Below, piece after piece: positions 19,539 to 28,103 of a DNA stretch of 64,000 bases. Both the position numbers and the translations under genes were made by a program. This DNA is from Phreatobacter sp. (GTDB taxonomy: Bacteria > Pseudomonadota > Alphaproteobacteria > Rhizobiales > Phreatobacteraceae), in the NCBI RefSeq assembly GCF_027532945.1, contig NZ_JAPZTZ010000023.1, positions 18,730-82,729 on the forward strand, in the 5' to 3' direction. The notes beneath the pieces were generated by a model. It did not search any database, had not been told where the DNA came from, and worked only from the letters and a program-made list of their open reading frames with translations. Position 1 is the stretch's first letter. Every line of letters begins with the position of its first letter.

Positions 19539-19623
19539 GCCCAGATGGCGGAATTGGTAGACGCACTGCTTTCAGGTAGCAGCGCCGCGAGGCGTGGAGG
19601 TTCGAGTCCTCTTCTGGGCACCA
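19539..19623 (+). tRNA. tRNA-Leu (anticodon CAG)
   Basis: The acceptor arms GCCCAGA (19539-19545) and TCTGGGC pair fully, and an encoded CCA ends the gene. A D-arm GGCGGAATTGGTAGACGC, an anticodon stem CTGCT/AGCAG around loop TTCAGGT, a long variable arm and TTCGAGTC T-loop are all present. The anticodon CAG is at 19573-19575 and reads CUG. The long variable arm confirms a class II leucine tRNA. Confidence 0.97.
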
Positions 19624-19632
19624 ATTTCACAG

Positions 19633-19669
19633 CGCCCGCGTGCCACCCGCACGCGGGCGTTTGCTTTTT
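19633..19669 (+). terminator. Rho-independent terminator after tRNA-Leu
   Basis: An 11-bp perfect stem, CGCCCGCGTGC and its complement, encloses loop CACCC (19644-19648) and is followed by TTTGCTTTTT. It begins ten bases after the tRNA CCA end. It probably ends the tRNA transcript and any readthrough from truB. Confidence 0.9.
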
Positions 19670-19814
19670 CAGGCACGTGAATACCAGCCGCGGCGCGGGG
19701 TTGAAGGGGTCGCTGAGGGCTCAGCGACGGCCCTGATGAGGCATCTCGCCCCCGGCGGTTTCGCCACCGCCCGTCTCGTCCCGGTCCCGACGACGACCGT
19801 CGCGATCGGCGGCG

Positions 19815-20141
19815 TCAGGGGCCCGGCTCCGGGGCAACGAGGAACCGGACGCCCATGGTGGCGCCGTCGCGCCAGACCACCTCGCAATGGCGCTGGGCCT
19901 GGCGGCCGACCGCGAGGCGCAGGAGGAACTCCTCGCCGATCTGATCGGGGTCGCGGGCAATGAGCCGGGCGCCGGTCTGCGAGACGTCCAGAATCGTGCA
20001 AGCCGTCTCGACACCGTCCGCGAGGTTCTCGATGCGGGCGCTGTACCGGAGATCCTGCCGCCGGCCGCCGCGCCGACGCTCGCTGATGCTCTGCTTTGCT
20101 ATTGCGGGATGTCCCACCTCCCGACTGCAACCTAGCGTCAT
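19815..20141 (-). CDS. PilZ-domain protein
   Basis: This 108-residue protein is a single PilZ domain. The two cyclic-di-GMP contact motifs are present: an Arg cluster RRGGRRQDLR that fits RXXXR, and DVSQTGARL that fits DXSXXG. A small PilZ protein of this kind would sense cyclic di-GMP and act on a partner, often in motility or surface attachment. No partner is adjacent. It runs opposite to the flanking genes and is divergent from the Tim44-like gene by 193 bases. The first 20 residues are not conserved in type, so the start could lie further in. Confidence 0.82.
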   Translation of the reverse strand: MTLGCSREVGHPAIAKQSISERRRGGRRQDLRYSARIENLADGVETACTILDVSQTGARLIARDPDQIGEEFLLRLAVGRQAQRHCEVVWRDGATMGVRFLVAPEPGP

Positions 20142-20334
20142 TCCGTTGCGAAAGGCTTTCCGACCCGCGGAAGGCGGCCCGGCGCCCCCGGCGCGGGCGT
20201 GCTGCGAGGCGGCATGCCGCAGTGGACTGGCGGGCTTCGAAAAAGACCTTATCTGAGAGCCACGATGCAGCTACACTGAAGGCCCCTCGCGGCGTGCTGC
20301 GGATCGGGACGAGCCTGTTTCTCTCAACGGCGAC

Positions 20335-21057
20335 ATGACCAACGTGTTCGACATCTACACGATCATCTTCCTCGCCCTCGCGGTGTTCATCTTCTTCCGG
20401 CTGCGGAGCGTGCTCGGCACGAAGACCGGCTCGGAGCAGGATCCCTTTCGGCCGCGTGACCTTCCCCCCGGTGCCCGGCCTCCGGGCGCGCCCGGCCCGC
20501 AGGGTGGCGAGGTGATCCCGCTGCCGAACCGCGGTCCCGCGCCGGCTCCGGTCGCCCTCGATCCGGCCGAGCCGCGCTGGGGCACCTTTGCCGCGCCCGG
20601 CACCCCGCTCGCCCACGGCTTCGACGGCATCGCCTCGCGCGACCCGTCCTTCGAGCCCGGCGGCTTCATCGGCGGCGCCAAGGCTGCCTATGAGATGATC
20701 GTCCTCGCCTTCGCCGCGGGGGATCGCCGCATGCTGCGCGACCTGCTCGCCAAGGACGTGTTCGACGGCTTCGAGGCGGCGATCCGCGAGCGCGAGACGC
20801 GCGGCGAGCAGGTGGAAACCCGCTTCGTCGGCATCGAGCGCGCCGAGATCGTCGACGCCCAAATGCGCGCAGACCAGGCTCAGGTGACGATGAAGTTCGT
20901 CTCGCAGCTCGTCACCGCCACCCGCGACCGCAGCGGCACGGTGGTGGAGGGCTCGCCGGACAAGGTCGTCGACGTGACGGATGTGTGGACCTTCGCCCGC
21001 AACGTCACCGACCGTGACCCGAACTGGCGCCTCATCGCCACCGAAGCCGGCGGCTGA
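20335..21057 (+). CDS. Tim44-like domain inner-membrane protein
   Basis: The 240-residue product has one N-terminal membrane segment (about residues 8-25, YTIIFLALAVFIFF) and a Pro/Gly-rich linker. The C-terminal Tim44-like domain (about 100-240) includes AGDRRMLRDLLAKDVFDGFEAAI and ends DVWTFARNVTDRDPNWRLIATE. Alphaproteobacterial relatives of mitochondrial Tim44 (TimA) sit in the inner membrane, and their role is poorly known. It is 23 bases upstream of mltA and so likely in the same transcript. Confidence 0.9.
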   Translation: MTNVFDIYTIIFLALAVFIFFRLRSVLGTKTGSEQDPFRPRDLPPGARPPGAPGPQGGEVIPLPNRGPAPAPVALDPAEPRWGTFAAPGTPLAHGFDGIASRDPSFEPGGFIGGAKAAYEMIVLAFAAGDRRMLRDLLAKDVFDGFEAAIRERETRGEQVETRFVGIERAEIVDAQMRADQAQVTMKFVSQLVTATRDRSGTVVEGSPDKVVDVTDVWTFARNVTDRDPNWRLIATEAGG

Positions 21058-21080
21058 TCCTCTTCGCGCGGGGACGGCCC

Positions 21081-22550
21081 ATGCGATCGCGATCGACACG
21101 GCTGTCCCTGATCCCGGCCCTGGCGGCTCTGCTCGCCGTCACGAGCCTGGGGAACCCGGCACAGGCCGGCTCAAGCGACCTCCTGCTCCTCCTGCCGGCG
21201 CCGGCCCCTGCCGTTGCGGCAGACCCTGCGCCGGCCGCTCCCGCGCCGGCGGCCCCGTCCGCAGCGGTGCAGCCGCCAGAGCCCACGGCGCCCGCGCAGC
21301 CCTCCGTTCCAGCCACACCTCCCACTACGGCCACCCCGCCCGCCACGGCTGCCCAGCCAGCGGAACCGGAGGCCGAGGCCGCCACGTCCCACGCCTCGGG
21401 CTTCCCCTTCGTCTATCCGGAGACCTGGAGCGAGGCGGCCCGCTTCGCGGACCTGCCCGGCTGGGCGGAAGACCGGCAGGATCTCGCCCTCAAGGCCTTC
21501 CGCATCTCCTGCCGCACGATCCTCGCCGCCTCCGGCCCGCCGCGCACCGCGCCGCGAATCTGGCAGGCCGTGCGCGAGATCTGCCCGCGCGCCATGGCCC
21601 TGCCCGATCCGGTCACGGCGGCGGCGGCGCGCGCCTTCTTCGAGGCCGAGTTCCGCCCGGTCCGTATCGCCCGCTTCGGCGAGCGCACCGAGGCTGACGG
21701 CTTCCTCACCGGCTATTACGAGCCAGAGGTGCTGGCCGCACGCGAGCGCAGCGACGCCTTTCCGGCCCCCTTTCACGCCAAGCCCGAGGATCTCGTCTCG
21801 GCCCGCGGCGGCGCCGGCTTCGATGCCCGTTCGGGTGCCGGGCGCTGGGTCAACGGCCGCTTCCTGCCCTATTTCGACCGCGGCGAGATCGAGGAGGGTG
21901 CGCTGGCCGGGCGGGGGCTGGAGATCGCCTATGCGCGCGATCCGGTCGACGTCATGTTCACGCAGATCCAGGGATCGGCGCGGCTGCGCTTTCCCGATGG
22001 CTCGACCCTGCGCATCGGCTATGCCGCCCATAACGGCCACCGCTACGTGCCGGTGGGCCGGGTGATGATCGAGCGCGGCATCGCGAACCGCGAGCAGATG
22101 TCGATGGATTTCATCCGCGCCTGGATGGCCGACAATCCGGAGCCCGCCCGCGACGTGCGCCGGCAGAACCGCTCCTATGTCTTCTTCCGGGTGAAGAGCG
22201 AGCTCTCGGCCGAGGACGGGCCGATCGGCGCCCAGGGCGTGCCGGTGACGGACTGGCGCACCATCGCCGTCGACCGCAACGTCCACGCCTATGGCACGCC
22301 GGTCTTCATCGAAGGCCTGATGCCGACCGGTATCGGCGAGACGGGCGAGCCCTTCCGGCGGCTCATGGTGATGCAGGACACCGGCTCCGCCATTGTCGGC
22401 CCCGCGCGCGGCGACCTCTATCTCGGCACCGGGCCCGAGGCGGGATCGGTGGCGGGCCGCATCCGCCACCGCGCCAACTGGTTCGTGCTGCTGCCGAAGA
22501 GCCTCTCGCCGGAGGCGGCGCAGGTGCCGGTGCCGGAGCCGCGGCCGTGA
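21081..22550 (+). CDS. mltA: Membrane-bound lytic murein transglycosylase A (MltA)
   Basis: The 489-residue product has a signal peptide (about 1-32, LSLIPALAALLAVTSLGNPAQA). A long Ala/Pro-rich spacer of about 70 residues follows, then the MltA domain (GYYEPEV, SARLRFPDG, GYAAHNGH). The 3D domain at the C-terminus contains YGTPVFIEG and MVMQDTGSAIVGPARGDLY with its catalytic Asp. It cleaves peptidoglycan strands to anhydro-muropeptides, the substrates of the recycling route that includes AmgK and MurU at 15.8-18 kb. No lipobox is evident. The stop overlaps the Smr gene. Confidence 0.93.
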   Translation: MRSRSTRLSLIPALAALLAVTSLGNPAQAGSSDLLLLLPAPAPAVAADPAPAAPAPAAPSAAVQPPEPTAPAQPSVPATPPTTATPPATAAQPAEPEAEAATSHASGFPFVYPETWSEAARFADLPGWAEDRQDLALKAFRISCRTILAASGPPRTAPRIWQAVREICPRAMALPDPVTAAAARAFFEAEFRPVRIARFGERTEADGFLTGYYEPEVLAARERSDAFPAPFHAKPEDLVSARGGAGFDARSGAGRWVNGRFLPYFDRGEIEEGALAGRGLEIAYARDPVDVMFTQIQGSARLRFPDGSTLRIGYAAHNGHRYVPVGRVMIERGIANREQMSMDFIRAWMADNPEPARDVRRQNRSYVFFRVKSELSAEDGPIGAQGVPVTDWRTIAVDRNVHAYGTPVFIEGLMPTGIGETGEPFRRLMVMQDTGSAIVGPARGDLYLGTGPEAGSVAGRIRHRANWFVLLPKSLSPEAAQVPVPEPRP

Positions 22551-23125
22551 GCCGCCGCAAGAGGGACCTCTCGGCCGAGGACAAGCGCCTGTGGTCGCAT
22601 GTGGCGCGGTCCGTCACGCCGCTCGACCCGGCGCGGGTGGCCCCGGAGCCCGAGCCCGAACCGGCGCCCCCCGTGGTCGAGGTGGCACCGGTGAAGCCCG
22701 CCCGCCGCACGGCGACCAAGGCCGTGCCGCCCGCGCCCCCAGCGCCGCCCCCACTCGCCGCCCTGGAGAAGGGCCTGAAGCGCCAGTTGCTGCGCGGCCG
22801 GCGGGATGCCGATGCGCGGATCGACCTGCACGGGCTCACCCAGGATGCGGCGCATCGCCGGCTCATCGCCTTCCTGCGCCGCGCCCAGGCCGAGGGCCAC
22901 CAGTTGGTCATCGTCATCACCGGCAAGGGCGCGCCGAAGCGCCTGCGCGACATTGACGAGGACACGTTCCGCCCCGACCCCTATGCCTCGCGCGGCGTGC
23001 TCAGGCGAGTGGTGCCGGAATGGCTGTCGCTGCCGGAGATGCGGCCCCTCGTCATCGGCTTCGAGGAGGCGGCTCCCGGCCATGGCGGCGCCGGCGCGCT
23101 CTATGTGCGCATCCGCCGCCCCTGA
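22547..23125 (+). CDS. Smr-domain protein
   Basis: This 192-residue protein has a low-complexity Pro/Ala-rich N-terminal half and a C-terminal Smr domain. Motif RIDLHGLTQDAAHRRLIAFL (about residues 91-110) and the motif VITGKGAPKR are typical. Smr domains nick branched DNA or cleave RNA; biological roles differ among families. It has no MutS2 part. The GTG start at 22547 overlaps the mltA stop by four bases, so it is translationally coupled to mltA. Confidence 0.9.
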   Translation: MSRRKRDLSAEDKRLWSHVARSVTPLDPARVAPEPEPEPAPPVVEVAPVKPARRTATKAVPPAPPAPPPLAALEKGLKRQLLRGRRDADARIDLHGLTQDAAHRRLIAFLRRAQAEGHQLVIVITGKGAPKRLRDIDEDTFRPDPYASRGVLRRVVPEWLSLPEMRPLVIGFEEAAPGHGGAGALYVRIRRP

Positions 23126-23231
23126 GGCGCCGAACCCGTCGATTTCGCGCCGCTGTGGCCCGGGCGCCCTTGACCCGGCGGCATCGCCCGTGGATCGTCG
23201 CGGCAGCATTCGATCCGCAGTGAGACGCCCC

Positions 23232-23771
23232 ATGCGCCCGCGCCTTCTTGCCCTCCTCGTCGCCCTTGCCGCCGGTCTGGCCCATGCGCCGGCCGAGGCG
23301 CAGACCGCCGGCCCCCGCGGGCTCAACGGCACGACCTGGACGACGAGCCGCGTGCCCGGCGACCTCGCCGGCCTCGGCGAGGATCTCAGGATGCGTGGCG
23401 TTGCCGGCGTGCTGCTGTTCCGCGATCCGCGCTATCAGAACCAGCTGCTGCCCTGCGATGACAGCGCCGCGCTGGAGAAGATCCAGCGGCGCTTTGCCGA
23501 GAAGGAGGAGCGGTTCTGGAACTCGCGCCTCACCATCCGCGGCTTCGACCATGTGCGGCTCGTCACCACCAATCCCTATAACCAGAACCTGATCCCGCGG
23601 CGCTTCTGCACGGCGCGGGCCGTGCTCTCCGACGGACGGGTGCGCCGCGTCGACTATGCGATCCTCGAGGACCAGGGGATCATCGGCGCCACCTACGGCG
23701 TGGAGTGGTGCGTCACCGGCCTCGACCGCGGCCGCAGCTTCGACCCGTCCTGCCGGATGGCCCGTCCCTGA
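23232..23771 (+). CDS. Small exported protein of unknown function
   Basis: The 179-residue product has a clear signal peptide (MRPRLLALLVALAAGLAHAP, cleavage near AEA-QT). The mature part has three Cys residues, in LLPCDD, RRFCTA and VEWCVTG, plus one near the end in DPSCRM, so two disulfides are possible in the periplasm. I recognise no family. GTG 23220 in frame would add four residues. It follows the Smr gene by 106 bases and precedes the RNase T2 gene. Confidence 0.7.
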   Translation: MRPRLLALLVALAAGLAHAPAEAQTAGPRGLNGTTWTTSRVPGDLAGLGEDLRMRGVAGVLLFRDPRYQNQLLPCDDSAALEKIQRRFAEKEERFWNSRLTIRGFDHVRLVTTNPYNQNLIPRRFCTARAVLSDGRVRRVDYAILEDQGIIGATYGVEWCVTGLDRGRSFDPSCRMARP

Positions 23772-23868
23772 CGGCGGCCCGTGACGGCGCGGACCGCCAT
23801 CCGGAAAACTCCGTTCTTGTTTCGTTCCTGAGAGACGGCGACACTGCCGGCAGCGTGGGAGGTGTTCC

Positions 23869-24597
23869 ATGGTCGGTATGCGGCTGGTTCTCCGGGCAGT
23901 GCGTGGCGGCCGGATGGCCGTACTTTGTGCGGCGCTCCTCGCCGCGGGGCTGACGGCGGGGCTTGCCACCGCAACGCTGGCACGGGCGCAGGCCCAGCCG
24001 GGCGCCGCGCCGGGCTCCTTCGACTTCTTCGTGCTGGCCCTGTCCTGGTCGCCATCCTTCTGCGAGGCCAATGCCGAGCGCACCTCGCAGTCCATGCAAT
24101 GCGCCGGTGACAGGCCCTTCGCCTTCGTCGTCCATGGCCTCTGGCCGCAGCGCACCCGCGGCTTCCCGGAATATTGCCAGGTGCCGCCGCCCTATCTCGA
24201 CCGCTCCGTCATCAACGGCATGCTCGACATCATGCCGGCGCCGGGCCTGGTGCGACACCAGTGGGCCAAGCACGGCACCTGTTCCGACGCCCGCTCACCG
24301 CGCAGCTATTTCGAGCAGGTGCGCCAGGCCCGCGCCAAGATCCGCATTCCCCGGGAGTTCGAGGCCCTCGCCGAGCCGAAGACGGTGACGCCGGATGAGG
24401 TGGAGGAGGCTTTCGTCCGCGCCAATCCGGGGCTCGGCCGCGACATGGTCGCCGTCCAGTGCGACCAGCGCCGCTTGCGCGAGGTGCGCATCTGCATCGG
24501 CCGCGACATGAACTTCACCGCCTGCGAGGAGATCGACCGGCGCGCCTGCCGGGCGCAGCGCCTCGTCATGCCGCCGGTCAGGTCCGGCCGCAGCTGA
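23869..24597 (+). CDS. Exported ribonuclease T2-family protein
   Basis: The 242-residue product has a signal peptide (about 1-42) and both T2 active-site regions: FVVHGLWPQ with His89, and HQWAKHGTCS with His130 and His135. T2 ribonucleases act in the periplasm or outside and cleave RNA through 2',3'-cyclic phosphates. In the usual second motif HEWXKHG the second residue is a catalytic Glu; here it is Gln131. Several Cys residues likely form disulfides. ATG 23878 is an equally good start and gives a slightly shorter signal. Confidence 0.88.
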   Translation: MVGMRLVLRAVRGGRMAVLCAALLAAGLTAGLATATLARAQAQPGAAPGSFDFFVLALSWSPSFCEANAERTSQSMQCAGDRPFAFVVHGLWPQRTRGFPEYCQVPPPYLDRSVINGMLDIMPAPGLVRHQWAKHGTCSDARSPRSYFEQVRQARAKIRIPREFEALAEPKTVTPDEVEEAFVRANPGLGRDMVAVQCDQRRLREVRICIGRDMNFTACEEIDRRACRAQRLVMPPVRSGRS

Positions 24598-24620
24598 TCC
24601 CGTGGACGTCTGACGCGGCG

Positions 24621-24664
24621 CGTTAACCCTCGGACCGGGCGGTGAACGAATCCCGTCCGAATCA
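24621..24664 (+). repeat. 44-bp imperfect repeat, copy 1
   Basis: This begins CGTTAACCC and ends CGTCCGAATCA. Aligned without gaps to 24889-24932 it shows 37 of 44 identical positions by my count. Both copies lie in the same orientation. Confidence 0.7.
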
Positions 24665-24888
24665 CGGACATCGGTTGGATCGTGGTTCGTTCTGGCGGAA
24701 TGGCGGGGGTTTCGGGCCGATCGCGGACGCGTGTCGCGCGGTGTGGTGCGCGGACGGGCGCTTAGGCCCATGGTGGAGATGACCGGCGCGTGCCGTTTCG
24801 GGGCAGGGCGCCGTCGCGCAGGTCCGAGGGACTGTGGGTCGCCTGAGCCCTTCAAGGTCGGACGGATGACGCCGCGACACCTGTCGCC

Positions 24889-24932
24889 GTTAACCCTTCG
24901 ATCAGCCGGCGAACGAATCGCGTCCGAATCAG
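24889..24932 (+). repeat. 44-bp imperfect repeat, copy 2
   Basis: This is the second copy of the 24621-24664 repeat, 268 bases downstream in direct orientation. The best conserved parts are the first ten bases and the block GAACGAATC.CGTCCGAATCA. Confidence 0.7.
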
Positions 24933-25084
24933 GAGAACAGCCGCGTTCCGGCTTTGCCCCCGGCCAAATCGGGCCGGACCGGGCCGCGCCGAGACCGTAG
25001 CGGGCCATCAGAAACCGTATGCCGTCGCGCGGGACACCGCCGCCAAGCCTGGCGGTTAACCCCGTCGTCCCGCCCCGGGACGGC

Positions 25085-27475
25085 TCAGGCGAGCTGGCGC
25101 AGGTAGCGGACGGGGCGGGCGCCCATCACCGCCTGGGCGGCATGGAGGATGGCATTGGCGTCGATGCCGTGGTGGCGGTAGAGATCGTCGATCGTGCCGG
25201 TCTGGCCGAAATGCTCGACACCGAGCGAGCGCACCCGATGGCCGTGGACGGCGCCGAGCCAGGCCAGCGTCGCCGGATGGCCGTCGATCACCGTCACCAG
25301 GCCGCAATCGCGCGACAGCCCGCCGAGCAGCCGCTCCACATGACTCGTCGCGCCGTGATGGCCGCGCTGACGGGCGCGTTCGACCGCCGTCCAGCCCGCA
25401 TTGAGCCGGTCGGCGGAGGTAATCGCGAGGACCCCGACATCGCGGTGGGTCTCGGCGAGGAGCCCCGCCGCGGCGATGGCCTCGGGCGCCACGGCGCCCA
25501 TATAGGCGATCACCACCGAGGCGTTCGGCCCGGGCCTGCGCATCCAGTAGGCGCCATTGATGACATCGGCGGACAGCGCCGCGTCCATGGCACGCTGCGG
25601 CTGGTCGATGGTGCGGGTCGACAGGCGCAGATAGACCGAGCCGCCGGTCTCGTCGCGCAGCCAGGTCTCCTCGTCCGGATCGCCCTCGCCGTCGCGCTGC
25701 ATATAGTCGAAGCCGAAGCGCATGATGGCGGCGAGTTCGTCGACGAAGGCCGGCTCGAAGGCGGCGAGGCCGTCCTGCGCCATGCCGATCAGCGGGGTGG
25801 CGATCGACTGGTGGGCGCCGCCCTCGGGGGCCAGCGTCACGCCGGACGGCGTCGCCACCAGCATGAAGCGGGCATCCTGGTAGCAGGCATAGTTGAGGGC
25901 ATCGAGGCCGCGCTGGATGAACGGGTCATAGAGCGTGCCGACGGGCAGCAGCCTCTCGCCGTGGATGGAATGGGTGAGGCCGAGGGCCGAGAGCAGGATG
26001 AAGAGGTTCATCTCGGCGATGCCGAGTTCGATATGCTGGCCCTTCGGCGAGAAATCCCAGGCGAAGGTCGAGGGGATGCGCTCCTGGCGGAACGTGTCCG
26101 CCAGCGCCTCGCGGGCGAAGAGGCCGCGGCGGTTGACGAAGGCGCCGAGATTGGTCGAGACGGTCACGTCCGGCGAGCAGGTGACGATGCGCTCGGCGAA
26201 GGGTTCGTTGCCCCGCGCGATCTCGTTGAGGATGAGACCGAAGCCCTGCTGGGTCGACATCGAGGCTTGAGCCGGCACGGCGAGACGCTCGGGGATCGGC
26301 AGCTTGCCGGCAGTGTAGCGGCGGCGGCCGCGCGCCGCGAAGGGCACGCGCTTCAGGAAGGTCTTGAGGTCGGCCTCTGGCACTGACAGGCCCTCGAAGG
26401 GCTCCCATTCGCGCCCCGGCGTCACGTTCATGGCGGCGCGGAAGGCCTCCATCTGCGTCGGCGTCATCAGCCCCGCATGGTTGTCCTTGTGGCCCTGGAA
26501 GGGCAGGCCGAAGCCCTTGATCGTATAGGCGATGAAACAGACCGGCCGGTCGTGGTCGATGCTCTCGAAGGCTTCGAGCAGCGAGGGCATGTCGTGGCCG
26601 GCAAGGTTCGTCATCAGCCGGGCGAGTTCCGCATCGGAGCGCCGATCGAGGAGCGCCGTCACCGCGCCCTGGTCGCCGATATCGTCCTGCAGGCGCTTCC
26701 GCCAGGCCGCGCCGCCCTGGTAGCAGAGCGCCGCATAGAGCTGGTTCGGGCAGGTGTCGATCCACTGGCGCAGCCGCTCGCCGCCGGGCTCGGCAAAGGC
26801 GGCTTCCAGCAGCTTGCCATATTTCAGGATCACCACGTCCCAGCCGAAATTGCGGAACATGGCCTCGAAGCGCTCCCACAGGCCCTCGCGCACCACAGCG
26901 TCGAGGCTCTGGCGGTTGTAGTCGACCACCCACCAGGTGTTCCTGAGGCCGTGCTTCCAGCCCTCGATGAGCGCCTCGTAGATATTGCCCTCATCCATCT
27001 CGGCATCGCCGATCAGCGCGACCATGCGGCCCTCGGGCCGGTCCGTGCCCCAGCCATGGGCGCGCACATAGTCCTGGGCGAGCGAGGAGAACAGCGTCTG
27101 GGCGACGCCAAGCCCGACCGAGCCGGTGGAGAAATCGACGTCGTCGCCGTCCTTGGTGCGGGAGGGGTAGCTCTGCGCGCCCTTGTAGCCGCGGAAATTC
27201 TCCAGCTTCTCACGCGTCTGGTTCCCCAGCAGATACTGGATGGCGTGGAAGTTCGGGCTCGCATGCGGCTTCACCGCCACCCGGTCCTCGGGCCGCAGCA
27301 CGGCGAAATAGAGTGCCGTCATGATGGTGGCGAGCGAGGCGGAGGAGGCCTGGTGGCCGCCGACCTTCAGGCAGTCGCGGTTGTCGCGCAGATGGTTGGC
27401 ATTGTGGATCGTCCAGGAGGCGAGCCAGAGGATCTTCTGCTCAAGCGCGGCGAGGGCCTTCAGGCGGTCGGTCAC
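25085..27475 (-). CDS. Transketolase-like / homodimeric E1-type thiamine-dependent dehydrogenase
   Basis: This 796-residue protein has the layout of homodimeric pyruvate dehydrogenase E1 and transketolases. A TPP-binding N-terminal domain carries the motif GDAEMDEGNIYEAL followed by NTWWVVDYNRQSLD. A pyrimidine-binding domain (ELGIAEMNLFILLSALGLTH) and a C-terminal transketolase domain follow. Enzymes of this type beside Lrp-family regulators include MdeB, which oxidises 2-oxobutyrate in methionine breakdown. That substrate is an inference from the divergent Lrp/AsnC neighbour. GTG 27475 begins the conserved part; ATG 27520 or 27574 would add 15 or 33 residues. Confidence 0.83.
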   Translation of the reverse strand: MTDRLKALAALEQKILWLASWTIHNANHLRDNRDCLKVGGHQASSASLATIMTALYFAVLRPEDRVAVKPHASPNFHAIQYLLGNQTREKLENFRGYKGAQSYPSRTKDGDDVDFSTGSVGLGVAQTLFSSLAQDYVRAHGWGTDRPEGRMVALIGDAEMDEGNIYEALIEGWKHGLRNTWWVVDYNRQSLDAVVREGLWERFEAMFRNFGWDVVILKYGKLLEAAFAEPGGERLRQWIDTCPNQLYAALCYQGGAAWRKRLQDDIGDQGAVTALLDRRSDAELARLMTNLAGHDMPSLLEAFESIDHDRPVCFIAYTIKGFGLPFQGHKDNHAGLMTPTQMEAFRAAMNVTPGREWEPFEGLSVPEADLKTFLKRVPFAARGRRRYTAGKLPIPERLAVPAQASMSTQQGFGLILNEIARGNEPFAERIVTCSPDVTVSTNLGAFVNRRGLFAREALADTFRQERIPSTFAWDFSPKGQHIELGIAEMNLFILLSALGLTHSIHGERLLPVGTLYDPFIQRGLDALNYACYQDARFMLVATPSGVTLAPEGGAHQSIATPLIGMAQDGLAAFEPAFVDELAAIMRFGFDYMQRDGEGDPDEETWLRDETGGSVYLRLSTRTIDQPQRAMDAALSADVINGAYWMRRPGPNASVVIAYMGAVAPEAIAAAGLLAETHRDVGVLAITSADRLNAGWTAVERARQRGHHGATSHVERLLGGLSRDCGLVTVIDGHPATLAWLGAVHGHRVRSLGVEHFGQTGTIDDLYRHHGIDANAILHAAQAVMGARPVRYLRQLA

Positions 27476-27621
27476 GGCGGTCTCCGGGCGGCGGCGGGGA
27501 GAAGAAAGACGCGCGATCATGCCAACAGGAGCCGGAGCATTCACACCAAAGATCATCTGACAGATGGGACACAATCAGCAGATCCTGCTAATTCTTCGCC
27601 TCTCAAGAGTGGAAGATCGCC

Positions 27622-28083
27622 ATGACGCTCGATGCCATCGACCGCCGCATCCTCGCCGAGCTGCAGCGCGACGGGCGCATCACCAACCAGGCCCTGGCGG
27701 AAAAGGTGGGGCTCTCCGCGACGCCCTGCCTGCGCCGGGTGAAGCGGCTGGAGGAGGCCGGCATCCTGCGCGGCTATGTGGCCGTGGTCGACCAGAAGGC
27801 GGTGGACCTCCCCGTGAGCATCTTCATCTCGATCAAGCTGGAGCGCCAGCGCGAGGAGGACCTCGACCGCTTCGCCGAGGCCGTGTCGCGCTGGCCGGAG
27901 GTGATGGAGTGCTACCTGATGACCGGCCAGCGCGATTATCTCATGCGCGTCGTCTGCGCCGACCTGCCGGCCTATGAGCGTTTCCTGAAGGCCCGGCTCA
28001 CACGCCTCGACGGCATCGCCTCGATCGAGAGCTCCTTCGCCCTTGCCCAGGTGAAGCACACCAACGTGCTGCCGATCGGGTAA
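27622..28083 (+). CDS. Lrp/AsnC-family transcriptional regulator
   Basis: This 153-residue protein has an N-terminal HTH (LDAIDRRILAELQRDGRITN, then VGLSATPCLRRVKRLEEAG) and a C-terminal RAM ligand domain with VMECYLMTGQRDYLMRVV. Lrp-type regulators bind amino acids and often control the divergent gene. Here that is the TPP-dependent dehydrogenase, across 146 bases measured from GTG 27475. The pairing resembles mdeR-mdeB, so a sulfur or branched amino acid could be the ligand. This is not shown by the sequence. Confidence 0.93.
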   Translation: MTLDAIDRRILAELQRDGRITNQALAEKVGLSATPCLRRVKRLEEAGILRGYVAVVDQKAVDLPVSIFISIKLERQREEDLDRFAEAVSRWPEVMECYLMTGQRDYLMRVVCADLPAYERFLKARLTRLDGIASIESSFALAQVKHTNVLPIG

Positions 28084-28103
28084 GGGCCCTGGGCCGTGGG
28101 ACA

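Larger units (their letters stand above)
24598..25084. other. 487-bp intergenic region, no convincing gene
   Basis: This stretch lies between the convergent ends of the RNase T2 gene and the dehydrogenase gene. Only short GC-driven reading frames occur, with no ribosome sites or recognisable products. It holds two diverged copies of a 44-bp sequence and a third GTTAACC core near 25052. No T-rich hairpin was found. Confidence 0.6.

Noticed and set aside
19669..21099. 476-codon frame on the minus strand across the PilZ and Tim44-like genes
   Set aside because: It crosses two better-supported genes in other frames and reads as repetitive Arg/Gly/Ala.
24662..24880. 72-codon minus-strand frame in the repeat-bearing gap
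   Set aside because: It has no start signal or domain and a His/Arg/Pro-rich composition typical of chance frames.
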